A stretch of 64,000 bases of DNA, taken from positions 1 through 64,000 of the forward strand of contig ARYC01002116.1 of assembly GCA_000711775.1 (NCBI GenBank), written 5' to 3'. Below the pieces are notes generated by a model that saw nothing but the letters and a program-made list of their open reading frames with translations, did no database searches and was not told the DNA's origin. How positions within the stretch are numbered: position 1 is the stretch's first letter; every line of letters starts with the position of its first letter. Source of the DNA: Oxytricha trifallax (lineage: Eukaryota > Ciliophora > Spirotrichea > Sporadotrichida > Oxytrichidae). Positions 24,079 through 36,039 of the stretch are shown here, in pieces. Made by a program: the position numbers and the translations under genes.

Positions 24079-25522
24079 TCACTCGAATTTTACTTGCTTG
24101 TCTTTGTTGTATCTCTTGAATCTCGCTTTCTTTAGTGGTTCGAACATATCGTCTAAGGATTGTCTTGGATATGCTGGAGCTCTTACTATTATCTTCTCTA
24201 CAATCTTCTTTATTTCTTAGCATACATCATCTTGTTTTATGTGCTTCTCAGCTAGATTTATTGATTATTTTTCATATTTTGTATTCATGTAAGTCATGCT
24301 TTCCATATCGCACTCTAAAATTATTGCAGCTACTGCCCAAACATCCCACTAAATAGAGCCATTAGTCCATTTCTCTCTGATTGGAAAGTAACCTGGAGTA
24401 CCAAGAACCTTTGCTAAGGTTACAATCTCTTATCTTAAGGCTCTATTAAAATCGATTACAACTACTCAAAAGGGCAAAGGTTTAGCATAACATTTTCAGG
24501 CTTCAAATCTCTATGAACGTATCCAAGCTCGTGAGTTCCTAAACACCCTTTATCAAATTAGATAGAATATATTCAAGTCATCTGGGTATCTGTTTTAATA
24601 TAGATAATCTCGGAGAGTCATTTCAAACTTTTTTAGCCTTAGCGCGATGAAACCAAACCCTAAAAAACACCATCTAGCTTGAGCAAATTCTTGCAATCTT
24701 ATTTCTAAGCCTCTCTAAGTACAATATATTCGTTAGCAAACTCATTTTGATAATGCTCGTTTTTAAGGAGATAGCTGAAAGGATATACCTTGTAGGCATA
24801 GTCATCAACCACTATGAGTTTTGATTTAGCAGGTACGTTTATATGTAAGTAGTTTTCAATACAACTGCTAAGGCCTACTGCATTTAGTGCAGGAATATAC
24901 ATGGCTCTCTCTTAAAAGCATGCTAAAAAGACATTACCAGCAGGTTGATTCATTAATTCTATTCGCTTCTGCCTCTTGAGCTTCTCTGTTGTTCTTTTTA
25001 AGTCTCAAGATTATTAGATTTTCTTTTAGCGGGCACTAATTTCTAAGTCTCTTTATCTTAAATCAAGAACTCACTTAGGTGATGCTTCTGCATATGCTTC
25101 TTAACTTTAGCTGAGTGAGTTTAAGACTTCTCACAAGTCGTGCACTAGTACCTGCCATCGATCTTATCATGCTTAAAATACACCTTAGCTTTCCCAGAGT
25201 GAACCTCTTTCATATGTCTCTTCAAACTGGAATCAGTAGAGAAAAAATTTTAGCAGTCTTAGCATTCAAAAGTTTTGATCCTTTAAATCTGAAGCTGTTC
25301 CTTTTCTTCCTCAACATCTTTTATTGATGTTTAAACTTCTATTTCAGCTTTCTCTTTCATGTTTTAAAACCTATATAATAAAAACCTGTGCTTCAAATTC
25401 AAGAGCTCTTAGCTCTGCCTCCCTCTCAATATATATAACTTCTTGTTTCTGGTTAAACCAAAGTTAAGCATTGATTGACCTGCTCCTAAAAGTGCTGCTC
25501 TACGATTTAAGTTGACCGCCAT
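24079..25522 (-). pseudogene. TBE A 57-kDa-type zinc-finger/kinase gene, frameshifted
   Basis: Start ATG 25522 (MAVNLNRRAALLGAG); two C2H2 fingers (ECQDCQNFFSTDSSLKRHMK and a second starting CTTCEKSQTH); then a linker; then a kinase-like domain with HRDLKPEN, DFN instead of DFG, GTPGYFP and WDVWAVAAI; last codons before TGA at 24079-24081 read KDKQVKFE. The reading frame changes near 24975 (after LETQKEQQR), around 24620 and around 24560-24450, so this copy cannot make a full protein as written. The total span (1444 nt) matches copy B (1447 nt), so decay is by small indels. Confidence 0.75.
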
Positions 25523-26087
25523 GTTTAAATTCAAATTTAAATTTCTATTATAAAGCTCTTAAAATTTCTAAAGCTATAGCTGGACTATATAGGAGTTGCT
25601 ACAGCATTAATGATGGTTTGATCTCAGCTCTAAGACTTCATATTTATACTCAGTTTATAACTATAATTTTTGTAATTTTGCACTTAAAAATTTTAATTCT
25701 GGTACCAACTCAGATAAAATTCAGGTTGGTACTGGTACCAATTAAGTTTAGAACAAAATTGGAACGTTTCCATTAAAACCTCACTGGATTAAAACTAGGT
25801 ACTAATTAAGTTTTGGTACTATTAAATTGGTACCAATTAAACTTAAACGAATTTAGTACCGGTACTAATTAAATTTAAACAAATTTAGTACTAATTTAAT
25901 GGAACTAAATTGATAAAAATGGAGCTCCATCTCTGAAGTTTGTTACAGCTTCTGCGAACCTTCTCCACGTATCCTTACAGGGTTGACCTCCTATAAGATG
26001 CCCATATTTAATAGTAAGATTTAAAGGATAGGATCCAGAAGTCTATAAATTAAAACTTGAAATTCATTAATAGGAAGAGGAACAAAG

Positions 26088-26878
26088 ATGGAATCATTCA
26101 ATGAACAAATGAAAAGGGTTGAGGCTCAAGAAATGATATCAAGATTCAGAGGCAAGGAGGATCTCTATCGATACCTTACTTAGCATGGTAAAATAAATTG
26201 ATGTTAATCAACGATGTATACAGTTGGTCTATTCCTTCCAACGATGGGAGGTACTAAAATATCATTCTTAAAAGCAATACTCTGCGAGGAGAAGAAAGCA
26301 TTTAAAAACATAGAAATCAAACTGATTGAAATACCTAACTACCCAGAGATTTCAGTCACAAATCTCTACGAGGATGCAATGAAAGATGATGAAGTCGTTA
26401 TTTACCTTCCTAGCAAGAAGCAGCTCTCAAATAAGTTGCATGAAAGAAACTTCTTCTTTGGTGTTCTTGGTACAATCAAAGAGGATTATTTGAGAGAAAT
26501 TATAGAAGAAGCTCATAAGAAACGCTACTCTATTTCTCCTGAAGATTAAAAGAAGCAAGGAATACTAATAAGCGAGACGTGGCTAGCAGAGCTTAAGAAG
26601 CATCCTTATCTCTCTAGTAAGCTTTGATTTTTAACATTTTAGGGAAACCTGGAACTGGTATATTTCTAATGAAAGAGAATGCAAAGGTTCACAGAGAGAG
26701 AAAGTCTCAAACAATTCATTAAGTTAGCAAGAGACTTTATAATGAAGTTTAATTGTCTGATGAAATGAACATAGATGCTGGTGCTGGTACAAAGAGAAGA
26801 AACATGGGTCCTAGTAAAGCATCAGAGGAAGCAAAGAAAGAGAAGCCGAATCCATTTAAGAGTTCGTTTGATATGTGA
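26088..26878 (+). CDS. TBE A 22-kDa-type protein, two introns, intact
   Basis: Exons 26088-26187, 26224-26616 and 26643-26878 join to 729 nt (242 aa). Introns are 36 nt (GTAAAA...ACAG) and 26 nt (GTAAGC...TTAG), both in phase 1, as in copies B, C and the divergent element. The protein starts MESFNEQMKRVEAQEM, has a central FFFGVLGTIKEDYL block and a Lys-rich tail ending in NPFKSSFDM. It stops 6 nt from the convergent transposase stop. The role of this TBE protein is not known to me. Confidence 0.88.
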
Positions 26879-26884
26879 AATAAT

Positions 26885-27944
26885 TCATTCATTTAAGTCT
26901 AACACTTATTAATAAACATTCATTCTTCCTTTCCTTGCACATATCGTAGTCTAGTCTTTACCCACTCTCTTGCAACTACTCTGTATTAAGTCTACTATGT
27001 CGATTGGTAGATCATGCATTAGGTGATACAGCAAGAGTTTCTTGTAGTGAGTCTTAATCTAACTCGAATAGAATTCGATTCCATTAAATTGAGGACTGTA
27101 AGGAACGTTATACACAGGAGTTATCTTTAACTCTTCATAAGCTTTCTTAGATTCCTTAGTCTTATGAACTGAGAGGTTATCAACAAACAGGATGATCTTG
27201 ATCGTTGTACTTATCTCTTAACTTATGTAAGAACTCTATATACTGCTCTCGCTTAATAGAGCGAGGATGAATAACATAAGTTTCTAAGCCTGAATCTTCA
27301 CTGATAGCAGCCAAAATTGCGTGAGTGACAACCTTAACCTTTTAGTCATACACTTCTATATTATCGTACTTCTTGTACCAAGACTTATTAATAAAGGTGT
27401 TGAACGTAAACACAGCTTCATCAGCGTGTATGAACTTGACGTTATTATCAACAGACCTCTGCATTTAATCATATATATAGTTTAAATTATTACTATAAAA
27501 TGGCAGAGTAAAGTTAATCACTCTCTTCACTCTATTGACAGTCTTGAAGATAATACCATTTCTTCAATAAATATTTGCGATAGTCTATGGTGAGATACGC
27601 ATGTCAGGAAACTTGCGATGAAACATCACAGCTCGCTAGTCAAATGGGAAATGTGCCCAATACTTAAGAGTCTTAGAATCGCAGAGATATTCAATATGCT
27701 GCTTAGAGAACTTTTATTTTCTTACAGATGTTATCAAGAACCAGAATTGAAATGCTAAACAGCTAACAAGCAGTGATACCTTACAGTCGAAGCACTCTTA
27801 CACAATAGCTTTGCAATCGCACAATAATTCATCACTGGTTTAGTTAGTCTATATTAATACTCGCACCATACCTAAGCTTAAGCAGTAAATCAAATACTTC
27901 TCATCATAAAAAGACCCCAAAAATCGCTAATTTCTATTTCTCAT
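26885..27944 (-). pseudogene. TBE A 42-kDa DDE transposase, one stop and one frameshift
   Basis: ATG 27944 to TGA 26885-26887. DDE motifs are present (FIHADEAVFTFN; LFVDNLSVHK; SPQFNGIEFY) but the frame is broken: TGA at 27564-27566, where copy B has a Lys codon, and a one-base shift near 27195 just before the second Asp. The span of 1060 nt is 3n+1, against 1050 nt in B; this fits the single frameshift. IS630/Tc1-mariner superfamily. Confidence 0.85.
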
Positions 27945-28085
27945 TTTGCAAACTGGCATAATTTCTCTACTAACCCTAACCCAACTTTACACTACTAATC
28001 AAAGCACTTATAAACCTCACTAAGGGGTTTTGGGGTTTTGATTCAGCTACCAGACTTGAGATTTATTACCGACAATATAATTATT

Positions 28086-28140
28086 TTTCATTTAAAAGTC
28101 ACTTAAACTCTAGTTTAAGTTACTTTTAAATGAAAAATGA
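28086..28140. repeat. Short palindrome in the split gene
   Basis: TTTTTCATTTAAAAGTCACT and the reverse-complement arm AGTTACTTTTAAATGAAAAA flank a short centre (AAACTCTAGTTTA), one mismatch in about 25 bp. It lies exactly where the coding frame of the GST-C-like gene is lost, so it may be, or mark, an eliminated sequence. Confidence 0.65.
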
Positions 28141-28839
28141 GACCTTAAGCATGATTTAATTGGCAACCAGAAGACTTGGTTAAGCACTTGAACAGTCACT
28201 TGGAACTTAGAATGTTCCTCGTTGGTCACTCGATCACAGCTGTAGACAAATCACTACTCTCGCTCACATCATTGTATACTTTAATTCTCACTCTGATTAC
28301 GATAAGATGCACTTTTTATTAAATCTATCATTATGGGATTTTGATTTTCTTTATCATTATTATTTATTTAAATATTTTTAATGAACAAGATTGAAATATT
28401 TTAAATCATACATAGAAATAAATACAAGTGCCACATGCCTTCAGATGGATTGATCACGTGCAACATCTTCCAGGAATGTTGGAGCAAGTTACACAGCACA
28501 ATCTCTTAGTAGGTTTCCCAGATGAGAAGAACGCTGAGGCACCAAGCAAGAGTCAATTGAAAAAGCTTGCCAAAATTCAATATGCCAAGGAAATAAAAAC
28601 CACTCTCTTTAATTCAAATTAGGAGCTCTTATTACTAACATTATGAGATTCAGATTCATTAATAAAAAAAGATTTTAAGGAAAAGAAAGGAGGAGCCCCT
28701 AACGGCAAAGAAGAAGTTAAGCAGTAGGCAAAGCCTTAGTAAGCAGCTGATTCCACTTCGAGCACTCAAGTCTCTCAAAATGAGAGGCAAAAGAAACCTT
28801 AACCAGAAAACTTATCATTCAAAATTTTGGAATTCTTTT

Positions 28840-30185
28840 CTTATTAATATATAAAAGTTTTAGGTTTATTATTAATACAAGATAATAATAATTTTAATTA
28901 AAATATGCTGATCACAACTTTATTCTAGAAGAAATTAGTTATTCAACCAACAATTTCAAGCATACAAAACCTGAATAAAATTCACCATTTTTAATAAATA
29001 AGCCCAATCAAGCAATAAATATTCAAGTAAAGTTAGGGAAGCAAACTTAGCAGTTAAAAATATTTCTCTCAGTAATATCGTAAATTTGCAAGTATTAGCA
29101 AAATAGTGAAAATCACTTCAGGCATTTGCAATACTTATAGAAATATGTATAAAATACTTTTGATATTTATTTAAAACCAATTAGAAGTAAATTAAATCTT
29201 ATATAAAATTGATAATTTAATATGTGATACCAAAATACAAAGACAGTCTTGATGAATTTTATTGAAAATATAATAAATTTACAAATTAATAAAATATGAA
29301 TAATAACACGAAAAACATGTATATATAAATAAGCTATATTTTTAAATCACTCTCCTTCAAATGCATTTCCGTTTATAATAAACGAGTAATTTATTCCCAT
29401 TTTTTCCCGAAATTACTGTTTAGTCCTTTATCGTGCTCTCTACCGCTCGTTCAGAGCAAGTCATCTGTAACAAATATATTATATATGTTTTTTTTATTAA
29501 CTTATATTTTTATTCAATAAGCAGCAGCTCCATTAATTTCTCAATTTTTTTTTAACTCGATTAATTATATTTTATAATTTCTTTTTCTTATAAAAAATTA
29601 TCATAAAAGTCAAACTGTTTAATAAATATAAGTTGAATGTTTTCTTTAAAGGTTCATACAGACAAAGCACTGATAAATAATAAAGTGAAGATTAAAAGCC
29701 TTTGAACATAGAACTATTGTAAGAAATTGATTAAAATAATAAATTAGTAGCTTGAACAAAGTTCATATAGAATTAAGAGTACTTTAGATAAATTATCTCA
29801 AATATTTAAGATCGTAATAAATTAATTAAGAATTAATAAATCAAAGATTAATTAGAAAGCGTTACATTCATTTCATCATGTAAGTTAGATTTTAAGTTTA
29901 TTTGATTATTTTAAAAGCTTGACATCAAAGTAAAACTGACTACAAAGAGAGAAACAGACTTCACATCTAAGACAGTAACCGACTAGATACTATTTATTGA
30001 AAGAAAATGGTGACATCTATGGGTCATAATAAGGCTGTTCCTCTTATTTTGGCATTTTTGTATATCATAAGTGTATTATTATGACTCATAATTAAACTTT
30101 AATTTCTTAATGTAACAAATGAAAATATGCCTTATAAAGATGTATTAAAAGGACCATTCAATTATAAATAGTTCATTTTTTAATT
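28840..30185. other. AT-rich stretch with a weak coding-like patch
   Basis: Around 29925-30010 (+) a frame includes KLDIKVKLTTKRETDFTSKT and is protein-like for about 28 codons. The rest, including 29340-29500, shows nothing I can identify. Confidence 0.3.
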
Positions 30186-30191
30186 ATAATA

Positions 30192-30607
30192 TTGTAGAAA
30201 TACATTTGAATTTGGAAAATTAATTATAATTAAAATTAAAATAAATCAAAATCGTGGCAGTTAAAGTTGGCCAATTTAAACGATTTTGGGCTCATTCGAT
30301 AGAGAATTCAAAATTAGCTAAACTTTACTATTGGCGGTACTATTTTATCTCATACCTGGAGCTAGATAACTTCACTTTAATGCGAGGGTATAATTTAATG
30401 GATTTAGATGAGTTTAATTAAAGTGAAGTTATCTCGCTCCAGGTATGAGATAAAATAGTACCGCCAATAGTAAAAGTCCAGCTAATTTTGAATTCTCTAT
30501 CGAATGAGCCCAAGATCGTTTAAATTGGCCAACTTTAACTGCCACGATTTTGATTTATTTTAATTTTAATTATAATTAATTTTCCAAATTCAAATGTATT
30601 TCTACAA
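30192..30607. mobile_element. Palindromic MITE 4 (TA target)
   Basis: 416 bp, TA-flanked. Ends TTGTAGAAATACATTTGAAT and reverse complement; arms nearly perfect (GGCAGTTAAAGTTGGCCAAT; GATTTTGGGCTCATTCGATA; a GGCGGTACTATTTTATC block; GAGCTAGATAACTTCACT versus AGTGAAGTTATCTCGCTC). Noncoding; one of the best-preserved copies. Confidence 0.9.
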
Positions 30608-30609
30608 TA

Positions 30610-31060
30610 ATGAATTTAATAAAATTAATTTTAAAACTGATTTTTTAACTTTGACCGCAAACATAGGATAAAATCTTTCATTTTTATAGCATATAAAGTT
30701 GATATTCGATTGAGTTATAGTTTTTAAACAGTATTATCCTCATATTTGTAAATCATATTAATTAAGCTAGCATATTTGCTTTCGAACATTTATTAAATCC
30801 CTCCACATATAATCGCAATTATACACTTAAATTTGCTTTTATATGCTATAAACACACTAATTAAATCATTTACTGCAATTGAATAATTTTCTACCTTTAA
30901 CCTCGACACAATTAAAACTATTACTATTCAATGAATCTTTACTTTTTTATTCATCAGCTTTTATATTTTATTTTTTAGTTAGTTGGTTTTGAAAATCTTA
31001 ATTTGCAAAATTTCCTCGATTTTATTTTGTTTTTTTATTATTTCCAATTATATTAAATTT
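30610..31060. other. AT-rich stretch, nothing recognised
   Basis: No gene or repeat recognised. Confidence 0.4.
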
Positions 31061-31063
31061 TAG

Positions 31064-31176
31064 ATTTGAGTACAGATTAGAAGATTTAGATATATACAGA
31101 GATATTTTCGATAGAGGAGATTAAGAAGAAATTAATAAACTTAAAGAGTTACTGAAGGAGCAATAAAATTCCTAAT
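31064..31176 (+). CDS. Small exon, paralogue of the one at 59964
   Basis: Preceded by an intron-acceptor-like AAATTTTAG. The frame reads FEYRLEDLDIYRDIFDRGDQ then EEINKLKELLKEQ. It aligns nearly residue for residue with 59966-60060 (FEYKLENLDTYKEIFERGDK, EEIRKLK), with mostly conservative changes. Two copies 29 kb apart with conserved protein but diverged flanks suggest real exons of related genes or of a mobile element. Function unknown. Confidence 0.55.
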
Positions 31177-31179
31177 ATT

Positions 31180-32425
31180 TCCAAAAATTTTAATAATATT
31201 TTGCATTGCTTTAAATTGAGTCAATAGACCTATTTTTAATTATAATACAAATATCTAATACTATAGCATTTTAAATAACTATAATTATATAAAACAAAAT
31301 TTATTGAAATATGTTAATTTAGAGTTTTAAATGGATACTAAAAATAATTAACACAATTCAAATGTTTAATAGTATTCTGTGAAGTGGGGAAATATCGATC
31401 TTAAAAATAATTAGTATTATATAAGTAAAACTAAAGGCAATCTGATTAGTAAATAATAAGTTGCAATTACCTTATGATAGATTAAGTAATCATGAATTGA
31501 AATAATAAAATAAAATGGAAAGAGAAATGAATTTAATAATAGTATTTAATTTCAAATGTTTATTTTTTAAGCAATCAGAATTTGTAACTCAAAAAATTCT
31601 CATATAATTTGATACTTCGATAGATCTTGATTTCAAACCAAAACAATAGGTTACATTTTAAAGAGATAATAAAAAGATGCTGTTGATTATCTTTAATGTG
31701 TAAAATATTGAAAATATTTTTAAATTCAAATTAGAGTAATTTAGAATTAAATTACTTAACTCAATTATTAACTCTAAAATCAAAATCTTAATGAATAAAA
31801 AGTATTTCTAAACTATTAACTTAACTTTTATTATACTTGATTAACGAATTTTCTAAATTAAAAATATATTTAATTTAGTATTAAGTAAATTTTGAATCCT
31901 CAATTTGCTTTATTTTTAACATTGAATCATTCTATTCCTATAAACAATTACTACATAAGTTATCGTATTTCTTCCTAAAATTACTATAGATCTAAAATAT
32001 ATATTTTTATTTGCAATAAATTTATTATATTATCTCAACATAACTAATTATTATTGCCTCTTTTATAGTTATTTTTATTTAATATTATACTAAGTGAAGT
32101 GGAATTGTACTTATAAGATATAATATAAAAAAGATTCAAGGAAACAACTTTCTCAACAATCAAAAAGTAAGAGTAAAAATAAGATATAAATTTATATTAT
32201 TTATAAATTATTTTGTGATTAATAAAATAATGTAATTAGTTTAATAACTAAAAATTACTCTCATAAAGAACTTGAATTTGTTATTAATTTTCAGTTATTT
32301 TTCACATTTAATATCCTCAATTTAGCATTATAATTTTAACATATATTACTAGCTTAATCTAATTTGACTATAAAAATATATATTTATTGAATTGAATTAA
32401 GATACATAGAGTTAATTTCAGGAAA
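31180..32425. other. AT-rich stretch, nothing recognised
   Basis: No coding or repeat signal recognised. Confidence 0.4.
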
Positions 32426-32431
32426 TTAATA

Positions 32432-32822
32432 TTGCTAAAGTATAATTGAATTGGAGAAATAAATAAATAAATTAAATTTAAAGTAAATCAAATTAGTGGC
32501 AGTTAAAGTTAACCAAATTTGACGATCTTGGGCTTATTCGATGAGAATTCAAAATTGGCTGGACTATTATTTTATCACATCCCTAGAGCGAGTAAACTCG
32601 ACTTTAATAGGAGGGTAAAATTTAGAGAATTTAGAGGCACCAAATTAAAGTCAAGTTAACTCGCTCTAGGGATGCGATAAAATAGTACAGTCAATAGAAT
32701 AGTCCAGCTAATTTTGAATTTTCAATCGAATTAGCCCAAGATCGTCAAATTTTGTTTGCTTTAACTGCTACTTATTAGATTTAAATTATATTAAAATTAC
32801 CCATTCAATTATACTTTATCAA
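32432..32822. mobile_element. Palindromic MITE 5 (TA target), adjoining a long inverted repeat
   Basis: 391 bp with TA at 32430-32431 and 32823-32824. Ends TTGCTAAAGTATAATTGAAT and an eroded right end (ATTCAATTATACTTTATCAA). Arms share GGCAGTTAAAGTTAACCAAA-like, GATCTTGGGC, ATCCCTAGAGCGAG blocks. Its right end is only a few bases from the 32829-33590 inverted repeat. Confidence 0.82.
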
Positions 32823-32828
32823 TATTGA

Positions 32829-33590
32829 TAAGGTAAAATTTTTTTAGTGTAAGTAAATGAATAGATTAATCAAATTTTATGAATTCTTAATTATCGAATA
32901 AAATCATAAAAGTCTTAAATAAGGGAAAATTTATACATTTTAGAGAGATTTGAAATTTAATTATCTCGAAAACTATATTGCAGATATACGCACGATATTC
33001 TGACTGTAGAGCGAAACTTCGCTCCAAATATACAAAAATGTCGTCTGCCGAGGTGCATCTCGGAAAAGTCAGCTTGCTATACGGGAAACCACTTTTTGAT
33101 TTCCACCCTCTTTTTAATTAAGATTACTATTATTTTTAATAAATTTAATAATATATAAATTTACGCAATTTACTAAATTTATAATTTATCACAAATCCTA
33201 ATTCTTAATAGAGAAATTTTATTATGTTAAAATTATTTAAGTTTTAATTGAAAATTAAAACCTTATTATTAAATTTATTAAAAATAATAGCAATCTTAAT
33301 TAAAAAGAGGGTGGAAATCAAAAAGTGGTTTCCCGTATAGCAAGCTGACTTTTCCGAGATGCACCTCGGCAGACGACATTTTTGTATATTTGGAGCGAAA
33401 CTTCGCTCTACAGTCAGAATATCGTGCGTATATCTGCAATATAGTTTTCGAGATAATTAAATTTCAAATCTCTCTAAAATGTATAAATTTTCCCTTATTT
33501 AAGACTTTTATGATTTTATTCGATAATTAAGAATTCATAAATTTTGATTAATCTATTCATTTACTTACACTAAAAAAGTTTTACCTTATT
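32829..33590. mobile_element. Long inverted repeat (about 325-bp arms)
   Basis: Left arm about 32829-33155 and right arm about 33262-33590 are almost perfect reverse complements around a roughly 105-bp centre. Outer end ATAAGGTAAAA...TTAGTGTAAGTAAATG. The arms include GC-rich islands with their own small palindromes (GAGCGAAACTTCGCTC; CCGAGGTGCATCTCGG) and CAAGCTGACTTTTCCGAG-type sequence. No open frame of interest and no clear target duplication. Probably a foldback element or MITE of a different family from the TA-type. Confidence 0.75.
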
Positions 33591-33599
33591 AAAAATTAT

Positions 33600-34800
33600 C
33601 AAATATTTGGGTAATGACACTTTGTGTTGGATAAGATAAGATTAAAAACATATTGCAATGTTTTTTTATATCAAAATTAATTGAACTATCTCATATATTA
33701 GGATATCTTACAGGCTTTCTAATAGGTATGTATAAGCTGTTCATTACATAATGACTCCTCCAAATAGAAATATTTAATTAAATTCAAAATTTTTATGAAA
33801 TTTTTCTCATAATACATTTTGAAAATTCGAGCATATGATTTATTAACAAACTTATGATAATCTAATACAAGGTAAAGCATAGAAGAACATCATTTAAATT
33901 ATTGAACAAATAACAATGGAGGTAGCTTTAAAAGAAAAATAAAAGTACTATGTTTAAACTATAGCTTATATTGAAATAATCTCATGAATAACTCTGGAGG
34001 ACATAAATAAATGATATGCTTAAATCTTTTAAAAAGTCTATTATTGTCTTATAAATTTTGTTTTTAAAATATTTTTAAGAAATAATTAATAAAATAAAGA
34101 ATTTTAATCTTTCATCTCTCAAGACCTATTTCCCAAATATTATAAGATTATAATTTTTTTTATGAACATTATTTTTGATTTTAATTAGAATGTTATATAA
34201 TTAAAAAATGATAAATTAATTCAAGAGCATGACTTTATAAAGAGAATGATGAAACATCCAAATATTATTAGTTCCTTTTCATTTTTAAATAGTTTTTAAA
34301 CTATTGTAAAAACATTTTATAAATTTTATAATTTTAAATCCAACTAAATTTATCAATAATAAGGATGTCTTCCGATTTCTTGTCAACAAGATACTTACAA
34401 TTCCTTAAGAATCTTTCAGTAGCCAAGAGTTATAAAATTTAGTAATCAGGATTACTTAAAAATTTAGGAAATATAAATTTCTTCAATAATTTTATCATTT
34501 TATAAATGTTAAAAAACAGGAAAAATTAATCTATAAAAAGTTATTTAACTTATATAATATATTAGAATATTTTGAATCTTCTTTTAAAAATCAAGTGAGA
34601 TTAATTTTGTTGCTTATTATTTAATAAATTGCTTTACATAATTTTACTTTGAATTTTAATAAAAGTATCAATATAAAATTTTAATTTTTAGCTTTAAAGA
34701 GGGTAATTTACTGATATGAAAAACATCCTTATACTTATATTTAATGTTAAAATAAATTTTTTACATGATTATTATTAAATTTATATATTTTTAATAGTTT
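33600..34800. other. AT-rich stretch, nothing recognised
   Basis: No gene or repeat recognised. Confidence 0.4.
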
Positions 34801-34810
34801 TTAATAATTG

Positions 34811-35022
34811 ATTGAGGAAATTAAAACCTGCTTGGTTAACTTTATGGAACCTTACTTAAATTTTAGTTATGATCCCGAAATCCCTGAGGAAATAGACAAA
34901 TTTGACTATTTCATAAGAAAATACTTATTCAAATTTATTAAGTTTACTGCAGCAGATTGCAATGAGAGATTTGTTCAATTTCAAAAAATTTATCTAATAA
35001 TTAAAATTTACTTATATCTATA
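34811..35022 (+). CDS. Coding segment, unknown acidic helical protein
   Basis: The frame from about 34811 reads IEEIKTCLVNFMEPYLNFSY, then DPEIPEEIDKFDYFIRKYLF and FTAADCNERFVQFQK, with convincing composition. The flanks are very AT-rich. It could be an exon or a macronuclear-destined segment. No family recognised. Confidence 0.5.
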
Positions 35023-35024
35023 GA

Positions 35025-35870
35025 TTTCTTTTAAGATTCAAATTATGGCAAAATTTGATTATATTTAGTGCTATTCTATATGTATTAAACTAAATCTTAA
35101 ATTCTTCAATTTCTAACGGACAATTTGTAATTAGTAAAATTTGTGGATTACAACTATCATTTAATCAAGTACGTACTTGAGTATGCTCATCTATTTAAAG
35201 TAAATATTGGCTTTTAAATGAAAATACAATCAATCTTAAAATAAAAATCTGTTAGACTAGCCAAATAAAAAACTTGGAAAAAAAGGGTTCAATTTTAATT
35301 AGATTATTTATTCAAATTATAATTAAAATCTTGATTTGCATAATATTTAGAGTTTATCCAGAAAGCTAAACAATTAAACGCAATAAAATTTAAATTTCTT
35401 ATATATTATTATTATTATTATTTCTAAAACATCAAGTTGTAAAATTAAACTTTAGATCATATGAATCACCTTTCAATTATAAATTATTTTAAGTTAAATT
35501 GAGTTTTTATGTATTAGACATACCTATATGCACTAAATTCAATAAATTGTTTTCATTACCGATTATTATTTTGTAAATTTTTTCTTTTTCTTAATAAAAT
35601 TTGTCTAAAATAAAAAGAAAATATTTATAAAGCTGTAAATCGACAATGGAAACCATTTATTTAATTTAGAAAAAGCAGAGTATCTTCTATTGTAAATAGG
35701 CATTTTTGAATTCTTAATTTAATTTTATTTGAAATTTGATCAGTTCTAAGATTTTAGCAGTAATAATGATTAATTTAATATTATATTATAATTTTAAATC
35801 GTTATTTTATTAATTATTTGTATTTAATTTGTATTTGAATTCATGAGTTTTTAAATTAGATGATATGCTA
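35025..35870. other. AT-rich stretch, nothing recognised
   Basis: AT-rich; a short (ATT)n run near 35406-35421. No gene recognised. Confidence 0.4.
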
Positions 35871-36039
35871 CCTCGAATCAAAACCCCAAAACCCCTGAAG
35901 TTGTTTGATTGAGTTTTTGATTGATGAAAGTAGACTATTAACGCATGCTTTATTAGTGTTTTAATAGGGTTTATGTAGGGGTTTAGGGTTATAATGTAAT
36001 ATAAATTAGTGTGAAATGCAAGCGTTTTATTTTTATTAT

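Larger units (their letters stand above)
23940..28040. mobile_element. TBE transposon A (C4A4 ends), inserted in an exon
   Basis: 4101 bp. Starts CAAAACCCCAAAACCCCTTA and ends in its reverse complement; terminal inverted repeats run about 80 bp with few differences. Target duplication ATT (23937-23939 and 28041-28043), the ANT class known for Oxytricha TBEs. Gene order: 57-kDa type (-), 22-kDa type (+), 42-kDa transposase (-). The repeat next to C4A4 (TTAGTGAGGTTTATAAG) differs from B and C, so A belongs to another subfamily. The host reading frame continues exactly across the site once the element and one ATT are removed. Confidence 0.97.
23539..28830 (+). pseudogene. GST-C/aminoacyl-tRNA synthetase cofactor-like gene, split by TBE A
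   Basis: Exon 1 (ATG 23539 to 23688, MELFVSSNTKESKLFFTVEL...) joins across a 112-nt intron (23689-23800, GTAAGT...TATAG) to exon 2, which ends in VFLEEVIFGKPD at the TBE A insertion. The same frame resumes beyond the transposon at 28041 (SATRLEIYYRQYN). After a palindrome come EDLVKHLNSHLELRMFLVGH (about 28173-28290) and HAFRWIDHVQHLPGMLEQ (about 28434-28600), the helical phrases of GST-C-like domains in tRNA-synthetase-associated proteins (AIMP/Arc1 type). A Lys/Gln-rich linker follows (28660-28830). Frames change around 28300-28430, and a TGA lies near 28645, so it is either interrupted by eliminated sequences or decayed. The EMAPII domain at 50870 could be its missing C-terminus. Confidence 0.6.

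Noticed and set aside
28840..29250. Long open frame continuing from the Lys/Gln-rich linker
   Set aside because: With TGA as the only stop in AT-rich DNA, such runs are expected by chance; composition decays to Asn/Lys/Ile/Phe noise after about 28830.
32829..33590. CRISPR-like array or phage attachment site
   Set aside because: It is a single pair of inverted arms, not spaced direct repeats, and the genome is eukaryotic.
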